A stretch of DNA of 64,000 nucleotides from G963668435 sp963668435 (lineage in GTDB: Bacteria > Latescibacterota > Latescibacteria > Latescibacterales > Latescibacteraceae), in NCBI GenBank assembly GCA_963668435.2, contig CAXXSC010000006.1, positions 372,001-436,000 of the forward strand. The letters run 5' to 3'. Positions 62,071-64,000 of the stretch are shown piece after piece. A program made the position numbers and the translations under genes. Under the pieces are notes generated by a model. The model worked only from the letters and a program-made list of their open reading frames with translations, searched no databases and was not told the DNA's origin. Positions within the stretch are counted from its first letter, which is position 1; every line of letters starts with the position of its first letter.

Positions 62071-62308
62071 GTGTATCTGTTATCTGGCGATGCCGGATGA
62101 AAAAGCGTTGACTCTTGGTGCTGATCCCGCAAGCTCAGAGGGAAGTCGCGAAGCACTTTCCGCGGAAAAAACGGAACATCCCTTGCTGACTATAATGTGC
62201 CCGCAGGCATCGTCCTTTTGCGCCGCTTTTTCGGCGTGGGAAAAGCGGCATTGTCTTTGAGCAAAATTCACATCAATGCAGTATTCAAACGTAAAAAAGG
62301 TCCCTGCC

Positions 62309-62989
62309 ATGAAACGTCAGAATCACCGTGTCATTGTATCAATTCTCTGTGGCCTTGTCGTTCTCGGTACCGCCTGCGCCACAGCGCCGAAATTACACCG
62401 GGAACGTATCGAATGGTGCAACATCTGGTTCACCAACGCCGAAAAAAACGACCTTCCCCGCGTGCTTTTAATCGGCGACTCCATCACCCAGGGTTATTTC
62501 CCTCCCACGGAAAAGCTGATCGGTGACACGGCGAACTGCGGCCGTATGACCACCTCACGCAGTGTCTGCGATCCGGTACTCTACAAGGAGCTTTCACTCG
62601 TGCTCGGGCAATACGATTACGCGGTCATTCACGTGAACAACGGCCTTCACGGCTGGTCGTACAGCGAGGATGAGTACCGCGCGGGCCTTGAGAAATTCAT
62701 TCGTTTCCTCAAGAAAAAAGCGCCCGGCGCACGCCTTGTTTTTGCCTCCTCGACACCGGTGCAGTCGCATTCCAGCATGAAAGACAACGCTCATCGTGTG
62801 GCCCTGCGCAACCAAATAGCCGAAGAGATCATGGCTGCGGAAGACATCCCTGTCGACGATCTCTATTCGCTGGTTACGGGCCATGACGAGTATTACTCAA
62901 AGGACGGTGTTCATTTCATCGACAGCGGAAAGAACGCGCAGGCGGAGCAGGTGGTGGGTATTGTGCTGGGGATGATTGAAAAACGCTGA
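62309..62989 (+). CDS. SGNH/GDSL hydrolase lipoprotein
   Basis: This 226-residue enzyme has a signal peptide with a lipobox-like end (LGTAC) and the SGNH fold: nucleophile Ser in VLLIGDSITQGYF, Gly block in GDTANCGRM, Asn in VIHVNNGLHGWS, and the catalytic Asp/His pair in SKDGVHF. Such proteins are esterases, often deacetylating carbohydrates. The substrate is inference. ATG 62309 was chosen because the signal peptide begins here; the nearest Shine-Dalgarno-like AAAAAAGG is eight bases upstream. Confidence 0.88.
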   Translation: MKRQNHRVIVSILCGLVVLGTACATAPKLHRERIEWCNIWFTNAEKNDLPRVLLIGDSITQGYFPPTEKLIGDTANCGRMTTSRSVCDPVLYKELSLVLGQYDYAVIHVNNGLHGWSYSEDEYRAGLEKFIRFLKKKAPGARLVFASSTPVQSHSSMKDNAHRVALRNQIAEEIMAAEDIPVDDLYSLVTGHDEYYSKDGVHFIDSGKNAQAEQVVGIVLGMIEKR

Positions 62990-63062
62990 TGAGCCGGAAT
63001 TTGAATCAAAAGAATTCCTCGGAGTTTACTCTGGGGTTAATCAAGTTTTTCCGGCACCCTTT

Positions 63063-63150
63063 CTGTCGTTTCACGACATCTTTCCCCCATAGGGGGCAAG
63101 ACAAACGATGTGCTGATTCTCCCCTTGCCCCTTTGGGGGACACGAAGAAC
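63063..63150 (+). repeat. Dispersed intergenic repeat, copy B
   Basis: CTGTCGTTTCACGACATCTT followed by TCCCCC...GGGGGCAAG and an inverted CTTGCCCCTTTGGGGGA. It is related to the copy at 56361. The remaining 63150-63380 stretch shows no gene. Confidence 0.45.
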
Positions 63151-63382
63151 CGGAAAAGCGCAAGGGGTGGTGGGTAGGGGGCTGATATTTGATGCCTCGG
63201 AACTCTGCTCCAGGATAGTTCATTATTTAGCGGCCATTTTTTTGCCTGTGCGGGTTGTTTCCCGGTGAAAATTGTATATATTAGATGAGCAGTGGTGTTT
63301 TGTGCCGCTGAAAGCCCCTTTTACCGTTAATCTGATATGATATAACCGTTACATCCACAGGGAATGTGGATTAGGAGGAATG

Positions 63383-64000
63383 ATGAAGCGCGATGTAATT
63401 ACGGTTCTCTGCACCTTTCTGCTGTTATCTTGTTATTCGAACATATCCTCCGCAAATGCGCCGTGGACAAGGTTTTTAGAGGGTTTCGGATATGACAGGG
63501 TGATTTCATTTTCCGAGACATGTGATAACGGCTTTTTCGTTTCCGGTGTGACTGAATCAGATACGGCCTCGTCAGGCGATGTCTGGCTGGACTGTTTCAA
63601 CCTGGAGGGGAAACAGCTCTGGCGAAGGACTTTCGACGGAATCGACAGCAATCCTTCCACTGCATATCAGGGAATAGTGGCATGCGACAACGGCAGCTGT
63701 TTTGCCGGCTACGTCATTTCCGAAAGCGGCGACACCGATATCTGGCTTCTGAAAATCAATGATGATGGTTATCCTCTCTGGACAAAGACGCTCTACGGCA
63801 CGGGTCTGGAAATCCCCACGGGCATAGTCAGCATGGATGATAACAGCCTGCTTGTCAGCGCTCTCACGCAGGACAACGAGTCCGACACGACAGATATCAG
63901 CATCTTCAAGCTGGATTCCAATGGCAATCTGCTCTGGCGAAGGACTTTCGACTGGGGCGATGACGATTTCTGCTGTGATATCATTCCCACAGGTGACGGG
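63383..64000 (+). CDS. Secreted propeller-type protein, C-terminus cut by window edge
   Basis: An open frame runs from ATG 63383 to the window end (206 codons shown). TTAGGAGGA precedes two ATGs; the second is better spaced. The signal peptide (MKRDVITVLCTFLLLSCYSN) ends SSANA. The mature part has repeated blades: DVWLDCFNLEGKQLWRRTF, DIWLLKINDDGYPLWTKTL, DISIFKLDSNGNLLWRRTF. This D-x-W-L-x-x-[FK]-[ND]-x-x-G-x-x-[LP]-W pattern is seen in secreted beta-propellers of T9SS-tailed proteins. The expected sorting tail lies beyond the window. Confidence 0.8.
   Translation, partial: MKRDVITVLCTFLLLSCYSNISSANAPWTRFLEGFGYDRVISFSETCDNGFFVSGVTESDTASSGDVWLDCFNLEGKQLWRRTFDGIDSNPSTAYQGIVACDNGSCFAGYVISESGDTDIWLLKINDDGYPLWTKTLYGTGLEIPTGIVSMDDNSLLVSALTQDNESDTTDISIFKLDSNGNLLWRRTFDWGDDDFCCDIIPTGDG

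Overview
The window reads as bacterial chromosome with roughly balanced base composition. It carries a replication housekeeping block, many large secreted proteins and carbohydrate-active enzymes. No phage, plasmid, IS element, CRISPR array, rRNA or tRNA gene was recognised. Many secreted proteins end in a Por-secretion/T9SS type A-like tail (NPFNP, then SG[IM]YFYRLEAG, then K-M-x-L-x-K). Together with alpha-L-fucosidases, a fused pyruvate:ferredoxin oxidoreductase and an exosortase H locus, this suggests an uncultured, probably anaerobic or facultative polysaccharide degrader of the wider FCB group. Latescibacterota or a similar candidate phylum is possible, but that is inference and not proven by the window.

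Layout. 1-692: 3'-truncated outer-membrane barrel gene (minus). 693-1184: AT-rich spacer with features of a replication origin. 1185-7834: dnaN, DUF721, gyrB, gyrA. 8015-14662: a three-fold tandem cassette. Each unit has a short lipoprotein with a nearly constant signal peptide and a divergent mature part, followed by a periplasmic-binding-protein lipoprotein. The third unit has an extra, frameshifted small lipoprotein gene. 14829-17635: CysM-type cysteine synthase, a serine-hydrolase-fold protein lacking the SxxK lysine, and a 35-residue membrane peptide gene with its own terminator.

18098-36542: seven minus-strand genes for big secreted proteins with sorting tails: a CotH/lamin-tail mosaic, a propeller-type protein with a frameshifted signal peptide, and five members of one unrecognised family (702 to 1743 residues). 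Two more family members lie at 50933-54813 on the plus strand. 36977-40972: a methyltransferase and an exosortase H locus (XrtH, a membrane partner fused to a SEC-C zinc motif, and an IPTL-CTERM substrate), with two decayed IPTL-CTERM tails beside the intact substrate gene and inverted intergenic repeats on either side of the methyltransferase-exosortase block.

41457-64000: argS, GH95 fucosidase, a PQ-loop-like small membrane protein, pyruvate:ferredoxin oxidoreductase, two family genes, GH29 fucosidase, a hybrid histidine kinase, a 2,3-diketo-L-gulonate dehydrogenase-like enzyme, an FG-GAP secreted protein, a beta-lactamase-fold hydrolase, an SGNH hydrolase and a partial propeller-type secreted protein.

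How it fits together. The surface genes could be exported by a T9SS-like route whose machinery is not in the window, and one substrate by exosortase H. The fucosidases, esterase-like hydrolases and sugar-acid dehydrogenase suggest breakdown of fucose- and uronate-containing polysaccharides. Intergenic spaces are rich in repeats: a structured two-hairpin repeat with compensatory changes, CAGGAGT heptamers, and a recurring GGGCG terminator stem.
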